Notes: generated from the sequence alone by a model not told the origin. 64,000 nt of DNA from C-114 sp963719285 (GCA_963719285.1 CAVRBO010000001.1:1178001-1242000), one strand, 5' to 3'. Shown: positions 17,580 through 27,613, numbered from the stretch's first letter. Program-made: numbers and translations.

Positions 17580-19727
17580 TCAGTCCAGGAACGGGACGAG
17601 GGCCTGCCACCACTGGTACAGGACCTCGTACTGCCCGATGGGCGCGGTCGCACACGCGAGCACGTGACCTGAACCGAACGTCCAGTAGATCCAGGGTTGG
17701 CCACCCGGCCCGGTATCCGTCAGGCATACCGCCTGGCCCGAGGCGCCGCCGGACGATCGCCACGAACCTCGCGCCGGCGGCATTTCGCAGTCCCCGTCCG
17801 GCACGGCGAAATGCGTTCCGATGTCCGCAACGGCGATCTGTGCGACGGAATACAGATTCACGCCCCCCTTCAGGTTGTACCAGATGAACCAGGCCCCGCT
17901 CGCTCCGGCGGTCGGACGGCATGCCAGGCTCGCCTCGAAGTCCTCCACCGGGAGGACGGGCTCATAGCCGATGATCCGTGTCGATCCCGACCCGGCCCGA
18001 TCGGCAGGTACGCGCCCGCTGAACCCCGCCGCGATGAGGTCGGCCCGGCCACGCCCGCGTCCGCACGTTGCCCGGAGGACAGCCGGGAGCTCCCCGATGA
18101 GCCTGAGCTCGGCCGCATCCGGATACGCCGTCGATGAAGGTGACGCCGACGAGGCGGCCGCCGACGGTACGAGGGCAAGGGCTGTCGGAGCGGCCGACAC
18201 GGGCGCCGACGGGGGGACCGATGGGGATGGCTCGGGCCCACGACTCGCCGCCAGCGCTCCCCCGATCGCGAGGACCACGACGATCGGGACCGCCACCACC
18301 GCCCGCCGCAAGTTCCGGCCCGCCGATGAAGCCGAGCTCGACGGCACCGCCGCTGAACCGCGCTCCATGCCGGACGACGCGGCGAAGACCGCCATGGGTT
18401 CCGCGATCCCCTTCAGGTGCTTGCGCCCGCGCGAGGCGAAGCCGATCTCGCCCGACGTGCGCATCAGCCCCCGGACCGTGTCGCTGACCAGGACTTCGCC
18501 GGGGGCCGCCTGGGCGCACAGGCGGGCCGCGATGTTGACGGCCGAGCCGACGTAGCCCTCCGCGGTCTCGGTCGATTCGCCGGCGTGCACGCCCACGCCG
18601 ACCCGGATCGGCTGACCGGGATCCTCGGCGGAAGCCGAAGCGGCGGCCGCGGCGATCGCGAGCCCGCAGCGAACAGCGTCGCTCGCCGACGGGAAGACGA
18701 CGTAGAAGCTGTCGCCCTCGGTCTTGATCTCGGCACCGCCGAAACGGCGGACGACGTCGCGCACGAGCCGCCGGTAGACGTCGAGCAGCCCCGCCGCCGC
18801 AGTGTCGCCGCGAGCCTCCACGTATGCGGTATAGCCGCGCAGGTCGGCGAACAGGAAGCCACGAGTGAGATGGCGCTCGGCCGCGTCCGGCGCGGCCGCG
18901 TCCGCCAGCGCGCGTGCGAGCTCGCCGGCCGTCGCAAAACGGTCCGTCGGTGCCTTCGCCAGGGCCTTCGCGATGACGGCATCGACGGCCGCGGGCAGCT
19001 CCGGGCGGGCCTCGGCGAGCGACGGAGGCGGAGCCTGCACGTGCGCGAACAGCGTCGCGAAGTCCGTGTCGCGCGGGTACGGCTGGCTGCCGGCGAGGCA
19101 TTCGAACGCGACGCAGCCCAGGGAGTAGACATCGGCGCGCCGGTCGACCGGTCCGTTCTCGATCTGCTCCGGCGCGACGTACCCGACGCTGCCGATCAGT
19201 TGACCCGACCGGGTCATCCGGGCGCTGTACTCGGCGTGCCTGGTGAGCCCGAAGTCCGACAGGTAGGCGTGCTCCGAACCGGGCTTCGATCCGGCCGCGA
19301 TGAGGATGTTGCCGGGCTTCACGTCCCGATGGATGAGCCCGGCCTCATGGGCGGCATCGAGCGCGCCGGCCACCTGGCCCACGATCCCGATCGCCGTCTC
19401 GAGACTCATTGGGCCGTCGCGCCCGATCAACGCGTCGAGGTCGAGGCCGGGGACGTATCTCATCGCGATGAAGGGTCGGCCGTCGGCCTCCCCCGCCTCG
19501 TAGACGGGCAGGATGTTGGGATGGTCGAGCGACGCCGCCATCCTCGACTCGCCCAGGAATCGTTCGCGGACGGTCGGCTGCTCGGCGGCCTCGGGGGTCA
19601 GGACCTTGAGCGCGACCTTGCGGCCCAGGCGGGTGTCCTCGGCGAGGTAGACGATCCCCATCCCGCCGCGCCCGAGGAGACGCTCGATGCGGTACGCGCC
19701 GACGACATCGCCCTCTGCCAGAGCCAT
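17580..19727 (-). CDS. Ser/Thr protein kinase-class III cyclase receptor with membrane anchor
   Basis: 715 aa. Residues 10-270 are a Hanks-type kinase: glycine loop GRGGMGIVY, K41, HRDVKPGN at 133-140, DFG at 158-160, APE at 185-187. Residues 285-460 are a class III cyclase domain (FADLRGYTAYVEA, IKTEGDSFYVVF, SAVNIAARL). A single membrane helix (about 470-490) leads to a Pro/Ser/Ala linker and an outer domain with several cysteines. Inference: an outer sensor linked to kinase and cyclic-nucleotide or cyclase-like output in one chain. A CATACT box lies 7 nt before the ATG. Confidence 0.92.
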   Translation of the reverse strand: MALAEGDVVGAYRIERLLGRGGMGIVYLAEDTRLGRKVALKVLTPEAAEQPTVRERFLGESRMAASLDHPNILPVYEAGEADGRPFIAMRYVPGLDLDALIGRDGPMSLETAIGIVGQVAGALDAAHEAGLIHRDVKPGNILIAAGSKPGSEHAYLSDFGLTRHAEYSARMTRSGQLIGSVGYVAPEQIENGPVDRRADVYSLGCVAFECLAGSQPYPRDTDFATLFAHVQAPPPSLAEARPELPAAVDAVIAKALAKAPTDRFATAGELARALADAAAPDAAERHLTRGFLFADLRGYTAYVEARGDTAAAGLLDVYRRLVRDVVRRFGGAEIKTEGDSFYVVFPSASDAVRCGLAIAAAAASASAEDPGQPIRVGVGVHAGESTETAEGYVGSAVNIAARLCAQAAPGEVLVSDTVRGLMRTSGEIGFASRGRKHLKGIAEPMAVFAASSGMERGSAAVPSSSASSAGRNLRRAVVAVPIVVVLAIGGALAASRGPEPSPSVPPSAPVSAAPTALALVPSAAASSASPSSTAYPDAAELRLIGELPAVLRATCGRGRGRADLIAAGFSGRVPADRAGSGSTRIIGYEPVLPVEDFEASLACRPTAGASGAWFIWYNLKGGVNLYSVAQIAVADIGTHFAVPDGDCEMPPARGSWRSSGGASGQAVCLTDTGPGGQPWIYWTFGSGHVLACATAPIGQYEVLYQWWQALVPFLD

Positions 19728-19734
19728 GCGCCCG

Positions 19735-19740
19735 AGTATG
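19735..19740 (-). promoter_or_regulatory. Leaderless -10 box CATACT
   Basis: CATACT ends 7 nt before the ATG at 19727. The same hexamer precedes glcD at 42850. Confidence 0.35.
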
Positions 19741-19799
19741 CGCGAGCGTGCTTCCGGTTGGAAGCCCGGCCGAGCATCCGGGGTCCCCGGATGGCCGCC

Positions 19800-20649
19800 T
19801 CAGTTCCGGCGAACGGTGGCCTCGATGAGGCCGTATGGCTCGCGCGTCGGCGTGAACACCAGGCCCGGGTTGTCGAGGCCGAACGGGGAGAGATCGACGA
19901 GCCAGTGGTGCAGGTTCGGCAGCGACATCGACGACCTCCGCGACCTCGGGATGGTGCTCCAGGATCGCCCGGCCGATGATCCAGATCGAGGCCTGGACGG
20001 ACGGGCTGTCGTGCTCGGCGAAGACCTGGAGGAATGTCGCCCGGACCGCCGCGAAGACCGCGTCGTGGTCGAGGTCGGGTGAGACATAGCGCCAGCGAGC
20101 GCTGACCCTCGTCGCCATCAGCCGGTCGGCCGCCTCGGGCAGCGTCGTGTAGGCGTCGCGCGGGAAGCCGGTGAACGACGACTTCGTGGTCTTCAGGACG
20201 GCCAGATCCTCGATCCCGGCTTCCACGGTCACGCCGTCCCGCGTCGCCGCCACGGACGCGACCCGCGTCCATGACCCGTCGCGGACGAAGGCGTCGGGGG
20301 CCGGCGAGCCGCCAGCGAGCGCGACACGCTCCCACCCATGCTCATGCAGCGAGATCGTGGCGCGGGAGACCTGCGGCGCCGCCACGAAGTGCTCGGCCAG
20401 CGCGCGCCCGAAGACCTCGATCGAGGTCGCGCCGTCCAGGCGATCCCGGGCGAAGGCGTAGACCGTGTTCTTCATCGTGTCGGTGGCGATGACGTCACTG
20501 TTGTCGCCGGCCACGTACGAGCCCTGGAACGCGCCTTCGAGCATGACCCCGACCGTCAGGTCCCGGACGACATGGCGATCCGCGTCACGCGCGACCCGCA
20601 CGAGCCGGATCGCCTGCTTGCCGTAACGGTCGTCACCGAGCTCGATCAT
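19800..20649 (-). CDS. Urate oxidase (uricase), frameshifted
   Basis: Cofactor-free uricase oxidises urate to 5-hydroxyisourate. The first frame (from 20649) carries VMLEGAFQGSYVAGDNSDVIATDTMKN, typical of the T-fold enzyme. After EHHPEVAEV the frame breaks near 19930, and the family C-terminus (SMSLPNLHHW, SPFGLDNPGLVF, YGLIEATVRRN) continues in another frame to 19800. Removing one base gives about 282 aa. The ATG overlaps the OHCU decarboxylase stop (ATGA), with GGAGGG upstream, so the two are coupled. It is either an assembly error or a recently disabled gene. Confidence 0.88.
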
Positions 20650-21203
20650 GGGGTCCCTCCGGGCGTTGCAAGTCTGGCGTAGCGGTCGGCGGCGACGTCG
20701 ACGACCGCGTCCAGCGCGCGGGCGAGCTCGCTCGACGGATCCGCCTCGAGCGAGGCGAGCATCCCGGGCAGCAGCGCCTCGCGGGGGCGGCCCGCCACGA
20801 ACACGCAGTAGCGGAAGCCGAAGCGCGCCTCGTACGCGGCGTTGAGCCGGTCCAGCTCGTCGGCCAGGCGCGCCCGGTCCAGCGCGGCATCGGGCGCCCG
20901 GGCAGCCGCGGCATCCCGGTCGTAGCCCTGCTCGCGGAACGACAGCGCGGACACGGTCGGCGCGGGCGCACCCAGCCGGGGATGCGCGTCGATGAGCTCC
21001 AGCTGCTCGTCCCGCGGCATCGCGCCGGCGACCGAACGGGCGGTCGCGAACATGGCCGCCGCCGTACCGAACGGACGGGCCGCGGCCAGCCGGCCCAGGA
21101 ACCGTGGCGCGCCCTCGAAGAGCGGTGCCACGGCCGCGACGAACTCAGGAGCGTCGCAGGCGTCGAGGCGGTCCATGGTCAGGGCGCCCGGCACGACCGC
21201 CAC
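20646..21203 (-). CDS. uraD: OHCU decarboxylase (UraD-like)
   Basis: 185 aa. It converts 2-oxo-4-hydroxy-4-carboxy-5-ureidoimidazoline to S-allantoin. FEGAPRFLGRLAAARPF, the catalytic region LIDAHPRLG, SFREQGYD and FGFRYCVFVAGR match the UraD family. It lies between HIU hydrolase and uricase on the minus strand, the pathway partners before it. The GTG at 21203 directly follows the hydrolase stop (TGAGTG). An ATG at 21176 fits the family N-terminus better and is the main alternative start. Confidence 0.92.
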   Translation of the reverse strand: MAVVPGALTMDRLDACDAPEFVAAVAPLFEGAPRFLGRLAAARPFGTAAAMFATARSVAGAMPRDEQLELIDAHPRLGAPAPTVSALSFREQGYDRDAAAARAPDAALDRARLADELDRLNAAYEARFGFRYCVFVAGRPREALLPGMLASLEADPSSELARALDAVVDVAADRYARLATPGGTP

Positions 21204-21554
21204 TCAGGTGCCCCGGTAGGTGCTCATCGAATATGGCGCAAGCAGGAGCGGTACGTGGTAGCTGCGGGCGGTGTCCGTGATCTCGAAGTCGACGGCCATC
21301 GTCTTGAAGAAGACCGGCTGGCCGTCGGGCACGTCGAAGCGGAGGCGGTAGACACCCGGCTGCAGCGGCCGGCCCATCAGATCGCGTACGCGACCGTCGT
21401 CGTCGGTGAGGCTCTCGCTGACGCGGATCGGCCGGCCGTCGCTCTCGAGCTTGTAGAGCGACACGCGCAGGCCCGACGCCGGACGTCCGCGACCGGTGTC
21501 CAGGACGTGAGTCGAGATCGTCGGCGACGTCGGCGGGGTCGGCGTGTCGGCCAT
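21204..21554 (-). CDS. uraH: 5-Hydroxyisourate hydrolase (transthyretin-like)
   Basis: 116 aa. Family signatures are ISTHVLDTGRGRPA near the N-terminus, the GVYRLRFD and FFKTMAVDFEI strands, and the C-terminal YSMSTYRGT, which matches the conserved YRGS-type ending. The enzyme hydrolyses HIU, the uricase product. It is the first gene of an operon with OHCU decarboxylase and uricase. A TACAGT box 6 nt before the ATG indicates a leaderless transcript. It is divergent from the DUF3830 gene. Confidence 0.95.
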   Translation of the reverse strand: MADTPTPPTSPTISTHVLDTGRGRPASGLRVSLYKLESDGRPIRVSESLTDDDGRVRDLMGRPLQPGVYRLRFDVPDGQPVFFKTMAVDFEITDTARSYHVPLLLAPYSMSTYRGT

Positions 21555-21560
21555 GGGAGC

Positions 21561-21566
21561 ACTGTA
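21561..21566 (-). promoter_or_regulatory. Leaderless -10 box TACAGT (uraH operon)
   Basis: TACAGT ends 6 nt before the uraH ATG. With the TATGCT box at 21597 it forms a compact divergent promoter region of 54 bp. Confidence 0.5.
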
Positions 21567-21596
21567 GCCGACGTCGTCGCTCACTACCCGGTCCGG

Positions 21597-21602
21597 TATG
21601 CT
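21597..21602 (+). promoter_or_regulatory. Leaderless -10 box TATGCT (DUF3830-hydantoinase operon)
   Basis: TATGCT ends 6 nt before the GTG at 21609. No Shine-Dalgarno sequence is visible. Confidence 0.5.
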
Positions 21603-21608
21603 CCGGGC

Positions 21609-22029
21609 GTGGGCGACCTCACGATCCGAGTCGGCGACCTGGCGTTCACCGCCCGCTGGGAGACGGCCGCCCCACAGACCATCGAGGCGATCCGGCGGAT
21701 GCTGCCGATCCGCAGCCAGCTCATCCACTGCCGCTGGAGCGGCGAGTCGACCTGGATCCCGTACGGCGAGTTCCGGCCGGGGATCGACTACGAGAATCAC
21801 ACCTCCCATCCCGCGCCCGGGCAGCTTGCGCTGTACCCGGGCGGCATCAGCGAGTGCGAGATCTTCTTCCCGTACGGCGCGTGCACGACGAGCTCGAAGG
21901 TGGGCCAGCTCGCCGCCAACCACTTCGCCTCGATCGTGCCGGACGACGGGCTGGGCCGACCGGCTGCGCGAGGTCGGCCGGCGCTGCCTGTGGGAGGGCG
22001 CGCAGGCGATCGTCATCGAGGAGGCGTGA
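21609..22029 (+). CDS. DUF3830 (cyclophilin-like) protein, frameshifted
   Basis: The first frame encodes a cyclophilin-like DUF3830 domain (WIPYGEF, ENHTSHPAPGQLALYPGG, ISECEIFFPYG). Near 21951 the run GGG appears to hold one extra G. Dropping it continues as DDGWADRLREVGRRCLWEG to a TGA at 22027-22029, about 139 aa in total. DUF3830 function is unknown. Its coupling to the hydantoinase (GTGA overlap) and placement in a purine catabolic island suggest a role in ureide breakdown, which is inference. Confidence 0.72.
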
Positions 22030-23423
22030 GCGACCTGCTCATCCGGGGCGGCACGGTCGTGACCGTCGCGGGTTCCCGGCGGGCCGACGTCCTCGTGAGC
22101 GGCGGCCTGATCGAGGCGGTGGTCCCGCCCGAGGATGGCGCCCGCGCCGTCGCCTCGGCCCGCGAGGTCGTGTCCGCGGAGGGTCTGCTCGTCCTGCCCG
22201 GGGTCATCGACGTCCATACCCATACGCGGGTCGCGTCGGAAGCCGAGCCCGACCGGTTCTTCCAGGACACGCTGGCCGCGGCGTTCGGCGGCACGACGAC
22301 GCTCTTCGCGTTCAACAACCCGAAGACCGGGGCGTCCGAGGCAGCGGAGCGGTCGCTGGTCACGGGCATGCGGGAATGGCGGGCGGCGACGTCCGGCGAC
22401 GCGGCGGTCGACATCGCGCCCAGCCTGGCGATGAGCGGCCGGGCCGACGACCCGATCGCCGAGATCCCGGCGATCGTGGATGGCGGCGTCCCCACGGCCA
22501 AGGCGTTCATGGTCTACGACTTCCGGCTCGACGACCGGCGCCTGTTCGAGGCCCTGGGCGCGATGGGGCGGGCCGGCGGCGTGCTGTCGGTCCACTGCGA
22601 GGACCCGGTCTTGATCGATGCGGGCGTGTCCGCGGCGCTCGCCCGGGGAGACACGCGACCGCGCGACCATGCCGTCTCCCGGACCCGCGAGGCGGAGGCG
22701 GTGGCGACCCATCGGGCGCTGGCGTTCGCCCAGGCGGCCGATGCGCCGATCCACATCGTGCATCTGTCGTCCGCGGCCGCCCTGGACGAGGTCCGGCGGG
22801 CCCGGGCGGCGGGCGTCCGCGTCTCGGTCGAGACGTGCCCGCACTACCTGACGTTCACATCCGAGCGGTATGCCGGCGCGGACGAAGAGGCGATCCGGTA
22901 CGTGATCTCGCCGCCGTTGCGCCCGCCATCCGATCGCGACGCGCTGTGGGCCGGGCTGGCCGACGGTGCCCTCGACCTCGTGGCGACCGACCACGTCCCG
23001 GATCGGCTGGCCGTGGAGAAGCGGCTGCCGGCGCCGCCGTTCCCCGAGATCAGCAACGGGGCGCCTGGGATCGAGACCCTGCTCGCCGTCGTCTACGGCG
23101 AGGGCGTCGCGCGTGGCCGGATCACCGTGGAGCGGATGGTCGACCTGCTCTCGACGACGCCGGCACGGCGCTTCGGCGTGACCGGCAAGGGCGCGGTCGA
23201 GGCCGGACTGGATGCTGACCTGGTCCTGTTCGACCCCGGCGCCCGGCGGACGATCCGCGCGGCGGAGCTGCACCACACGAGCGACTACACGCCGTACGAG
23301 GGGCTCGAGGTGGCCGGCGCGGTGCGGTCCGTGTTCGTCCGCGGCCGCTCCATCGTGCGTGACGGCGCCTTCGTCGGGCAGCGCGGCTTCGGCCGCTTCG
23401 TCGAGCGCAGAATCGTCGCCTGA
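22026..23423 (+). CDS. Hydantoinase/allantoinase-family amidohydrolase
   Basis: 465 aa, GTG start overlapping the previous TGA. The cyclic amidohydrolase metal site is visible: DVHTHTR, the carboxylated-lysine segment TAKAFMVYDF, SVHCED, HIVHLSS and the Asp of TDHVPD. NGAPGIETLL is the usual dihydropyrimidinase/allantoinase substrate-loop motif. In this context allantoin ring opening to allantoate is the likely reaction, completing urate breakdown begun by the divergent operon. Dihydropyrimidinase or hydantoinase activity cannot be excluded. Confidence 0.88.
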   Translation: MSDLLIRGGTVVTVAGSRRADVLVSGGLIEAVVPPEDGARAVASAREVVSAEGLLVLPGVIDVHTHTRVASEAEPDRFFQDTLAAAFGGTTTLFAFNNPKTGASEAAERSLVTGMREWRAATSGDAAVDIAPSLAMSGRADDPIAEIPAIVDGGVPTAKAFMVYDFRLDDRRLFEALGAMGRAGGVLSVHCEDPVLIDAGVSAALARGDTRPRDHAVSRTREAEAVATHRALAFAQAADAPIHIVHLSSAAALDEVRRARAAGVRVSVETCPHYLTFTSERYAGADEEAIRYVISPPLRPPSDRDALWAGLADGALDLVATDHVPDRLAVEKRLPAPPFPEISNGAPGIETLLAVVYGEGVARGRITVERMVDLLSTTPARRFGVTGKGAVEAGLDADLVLFDPGARRTIRAAELHHTSDYTPYEGLEVAGAVRSVFVRGRSIVRDGAFVGQRGFGRFVERRIVA

Positions 23424-23445
23424 TCGAACCGCACGGAGTCCGTCC

Positions 23446-23820
23446 ATGACCGCCACCGCCGCCACTCATCCGATCACCGTCGAGTACTACTACCGGATCC
23501 GGTGGGGCGCGTTCGACGAGTTCGTCACGCTCTTCGAGCGGAACCATTGGCCGATCCTGCGCGAACAGCTCGCCGCCGGCCGGTACACGGACGTGCGCGC
23601 CTATGCCCCGCGCTTCCACGGCGATGGCCGGGCCGACTGGAACTTCCTGGTGACGATCACCTACCGCGACTGGGCCGCGATCCAGGAGCACTCCGACGCC
23701 GAGATCGCCGCGCGCCTGTACCCCGACCAGGCGACGTTCGCGGCCGAGGAAGCGCGCCGCTTCGCGCTCCTGGAAGCCCACTGGGATGTCCCCCTCGAGG
23801 AGCGCGTCCTGCCGCGCTAA
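23446..23820 (+). CDS. Small NIPSNAP/ABM-like hypothetical protein
   Basis: 124 aa. VEYYYRIRWGAFDEFVTLFERNHWPILRE and a second WNFLVTITYRDWAAIQEH strand suggest a ferredoxin-like alpha-beta barrel of the NIPSNAP/antibiotic-monooxygenase type. No catalytic function can be assigned. It follows the hydantoinase by 22 nt and is probably co-transcribed. The ATG has GGAG about 8 nt upstream. Confidence 0.72.
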   Translation: MTATAATHPITVEYYYRIRWGAFDEFVTLFERNHWPILREQLAAGRYTDVRAYAPRFHGDGRADWNFLVTITYRDWAAIQEHSDAEIAARLYPDQATFAAEEARRFALLEAHWDVPLEERVLPR

Positions 23821-23853
23821 GTCCCGGGTGACCGCGAGTGCAACCGCGCTTGC

Positions 23854-23859
23854 CACACT
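23854..23859 (+). promoter_or_regulatory. Leaderless -10 box CACACT
   Basis: CACACT ends 6 nt before the GTG at 23866, the same arrangement as ligD. Confidence 0.35.
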
Positions 23860-23865
23860 CCCCGC

Positions 23866-24612
23866 GTGGACGACATACGCCTCGGGGCGGTGATCCGGAC
23901 AGTGCGCATCCGGAAGCGCCTGGCCCAGCAGGACCTGGCCGGTGTCGCCGGGGTTCCGCGAACGTCGATCTCGCGGATCGAGCACGGGCTTCTTGATGGG
24001 CTGTCCCCCGGTTCGTGCGCGGCGATCTGCAACGCGCTCGAGATCCGCGTGGACGTCGTTCTTCGGTGGCGGGGCGGCGATCTCGACCGCCTGCTCAATG
24101 CGCGTCATTCGGCGCTAGCGGAGACCGTGGCGACATCGTTCGGTCACCTCCCGGGTGGATCCTCCGGCCGGAGGTGTCGTTCTCGATCTACGGCGAGCGC
24201 GGAGTCATCGACTTTGTCGCCTGGCACCCCGCGTCGGCGCGCATCCTTCTGATCGAGCTCAAGACCGAACTGGTGGATGTGGGCGACCTGATGGCGACCA
24301 CCGATCGCCGCCACGCCTCGGCCCACAGATCGCTCGAAGTCTGGGCTGGGAGCCGGCACTGGTCGGGACCTGGGTGCTCTCACCAACGGTTCGATGAACA
24401 GCCGTCGGATCCGTGACCACTCCACGGTCCTGCGGGCGGCGTTCCCGGACCAGGGCCGATCGATCAACCGCTGGCTACGCGATCCCCTGGGTCCGATGCG
24501 TTGTCTGTCGCTCGTCGGCGTCCCGCCAGGGTCCAATGCGCGCCTACCGAACGCACGACGCGTCGTGAAGCCTCGCAAGCCACGCGGCGAGATCGTCCCA
24601 GCGCCCAACTGA
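23866..24612 (+). pseudogene. XRE-type HTH/nuclease-like regulator broken by three frameshifts
   Basis: The reading continues across three frames: HTH (LAQQDLAGVAGVPRTSISRIEH), then GERGVIDFVAWHP and LIELKTEL, then LGPQIARSLGWEPALVG, then RDHSTVLRAAFPDQGRSINRW. Adding one C near 24151, one C near 24313 and one G near 24389 gives a continuous protein of about 249 aa. It aligns along its whole length with the intact 246-aa regulator at 11962-12702. This is either a decayed paralogue or three consensus errors at short C/G runs. Both the HTH and the ID...ExK nuclease-like motif are kept. Confidence 0.75.
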
Positions 24613-25025
24613 GCACCGACCGGGCGTCAGTGAGGGACGGCGACGGCCTCGCGCTGGGTCAAACGTTCTGGGGACGGACATCAGAGCTGCGCCGGGCGAT
24701 CCGAGCGGTTCGGCGTTCCATGTTCGACGTTTGGACCCGCGGCCTCGTCGCCGATCCGATCGGGCGAGACGAGCGGGGCCACGGGCCGCCCCCCCATCCG
24801 AGGGCGCGGGACCAGCGGGGGCCGAGCCGGCCGCGACCTGTGTCCCGAGAGGCCGCGGACCGCGTAGTGCTCGCCACGACGGCGTTGAGCAGCCGCGAGA
24901 CCGGCTGTGGCCGATAGGGCCGTCCAGGCGGGCATTGAGCAGCCGCGCGGACCGCGTATTGCCGGTCCCGACGGCATCACGCAGCGGCGAGGGAGCAGCC
25001 GCGCGGGCCTGTCCCGGCGCGCCAC
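24613..25025. other. Non-coding gap with short GC-rich repeats
   Basis: No gene is supported. From 24849 to 25008 the motif TTGAGCAGCCGCG occurs at about 24885 and 24935, with a related GGAGCAGCCGCGCGG near 24991. GCGGACCGCGTAGTG and GCGGACCGCGTATTG occur near 24855 and 24947. These look like local duplications, and no terminator or promoter is clear. Confidence 0.55.
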
Positions 25026-26590
25026 CTAGCCCAGGAGGTCGTAGGCGCCGAGAGTGAGGAACTCGGCGAAGTCGTCGGAGAGGACGAGCGAGTCGAGGAG
25101 CGCGGCGGCGTCGGCGAGACGGCCTGAGGAGCGGCCGCCCAACGCCGTCAGCTCCTCGTCGCGGATCGCGGCGTACATCCCGGGCGTGATCGCCCGGCCA
25201 TCGTCGAGGCGGTCGCCGCGGAAGCGCCACAACCAGAGCTGCGAGCGGGCGATCTCGGCGGTGGCCGCGTCCTCCATCAGGTTGTTCAGGGCCGCGGCGC
25301 CGTTTCCGCGAAGCCACGAATCGAGGTACGCGAGGGCCACCGAGACGTTGGCTCGCAGGCCGGCCTCCGTCCGGCGACCGCCGGCGATGCGCAGGTCGAG
25401 GAGGTCGGCCGGCGATCCCTGCGCCTCCCCGAGCCGCCTGCCTTTCTGGTGCGGCGCGGCGCCCAGCACTGCGCCGAACACCTCGGTGGCCAGCGGCACG
25501 AGGTCCGGATGGGCGACCCACGTGCCATCGAAGCCGTCGCCGGATTCGCGCTCCTTGTCCTCGCGCACCCGGGCCATCGCGACCGCGTTGACCGCCGGGT
25601 CGCGGCGCGACGGGATGAACGCCGCCATCCCGCCGATCGCGTGGGCGCCCCGCCGGTGGCAGGTGCGAACGAGCCGCTCGGTGTAGGAACGCATGAACGG
25701 GACTGTCATGGTGAGCTGCGCCCGGTCCGGCAGGTCCATGTCCGGTCGCGCCCGCAGGTTCTTGATGAGGCTGAACAGGTAGTCCCAGCGCCCGGCGTTC
25801 AGGCCCGCGCAATGCTCCCGCAGCTCCCACAGGATCTCGTCCATCTGGAACGCGGCCGGGATCGTCTCGATCAGGACGGTCGCCCGGATGGAGCCGCGCG
25901 CCACGCCGAGATCCGCCTGGGCCGCGAGGAAGACGTCGTTCCACAGGCGAGCCTCGAGATGGTGCTCCAGCTTGGGCAGGTACAGGTAGGGCCCGCTGCC
26001 CTGAGACTGCGTCTCAGCGGCGTTGTGGAAGAACCACAGGCCGAAGTCCACGAGGCTGGCACTCAGCGGGAAGCCGTCGAGGAGCAGGTGCCGCTCGTCG
26101 AGATGCCAGCCCCGCGGCCGGATGAGCAGCGTCGCGGTCCGTTCGGCCAGCCGATACGCCTTCCCGGACGAGGGATCGTCGAACGCGAGCTCACGACGCA
26201 CGGCGGCCCGAAGCGCGACCTGCCCAGCCACGATGTTGGCCCAGGTCGGCGAGAGGGCGTCCTCCAGGTCGGCCATGAACACTCGCGCCCCGGAATTGAG
26301 CGCGTTGATCATCATCTTGGGCTCCGCTGGTCCGGTGATCTCGACCCGGCGGTCGTCCAGGTCGGCCGGCGCCGGCGCGACCGACCAGTCCGCCACGCGG
26401 ATCGCGGCGGTCTCGGGCAGCAGGTCGAGGGTCCCGCCGGCGGCGAGTGATGCCCGCCGCCCCGCTCGGGCCGCGAGCAGCTCGCGCCGCCGGGGCTCGA
26501 ACGCTCGCGCCAGCCGTTCCACGAACGCGAGCGCCTCCGGCGTGAGGATCGTCTCGGCGGCCGGCACCGGCCCGCCCGCGACCGAGATCG

Positions 26591-26594
<4 letters not shown>
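25026..26594 (-). CDS. aceB: Malate synthase (A type)
   Basis: 522 aa, the usual length of malate synthase A. MMINALNSGARVFMADLEDALSPTW, LLIRPRGWHLDERH, ATVLIETIPAAFQMDEILWEL and GRWDYLFSLIKNL are family signatures and carry the acidic Mg site. It condenses glyoxylate with acetyl-CoA to malate. The GTG start overlaps the TGA of the xanthine dehydrogenase FAD subunit (GTGA), tying it to purine breakdown, whose ureide steps release glyoxylate. No isocitrate lyase is in the window, so a purine-derived glyoxylate role is likely. Confidence 0.95.
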
Positions 26595-27495
<901 letters not shown>

Positions 27496-27496
<1 letters not shown>

Positions 27497-27612
27497 CAAC
27501 GATCGCCGTCGCGCCGGCGGAACAGCAGGAAGCTGACGAGTACGATCGCGAGGACGAGGACGGCGACGATCAGTACGCTCTGCGGGTCGATGGCCGGGAT
27601 CTCGGCGTCTAT
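27496..27612 (-). CDS. 38-residue single-pass membrane peptide with non-standard start
   Basis: Between the 2Fe-2S and FAD subunit genes one frame encodes a peptide ending in a 22-residue hydrophobic helix (VLIVAVLVLAIVLVSFLLF) and RRRDGDR. Its TGA overlaps the next ATG (TGATG), the usual sign of coupled translation. No ATG, GTG or TTG exists in frame. An ATA at 27612 sits 5 nt after AGAGGGGG, where a start codon would be expected, right after the upstream TGA. It could be a true ATA start, a mutated ATG or a base-call error. Possible role: anchoring the enzyme at the membrane. Confidence 0.5.
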
Positions 27613-27613
27613 G

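Noticed and set aside
20982..21608. Plus-strand coding in front of the DUF3830 gene
   Set aside because: The open frame extends through the uraD and uraH genes on the other strand. Homology begins only at 21609, where a TATGCT box is found.
21555..23465. A long minus-strand frame opposite the hydantoinase
   Set aside because: It is only the upstream extension of uraH with antisense-type composition. The uraH family start is at 21554.
23122..24108. Minus-strand frame across the 124-aa gene and the HTH gene
   Set aside because: Antisense to better-supported genes, low complexity, no homology.
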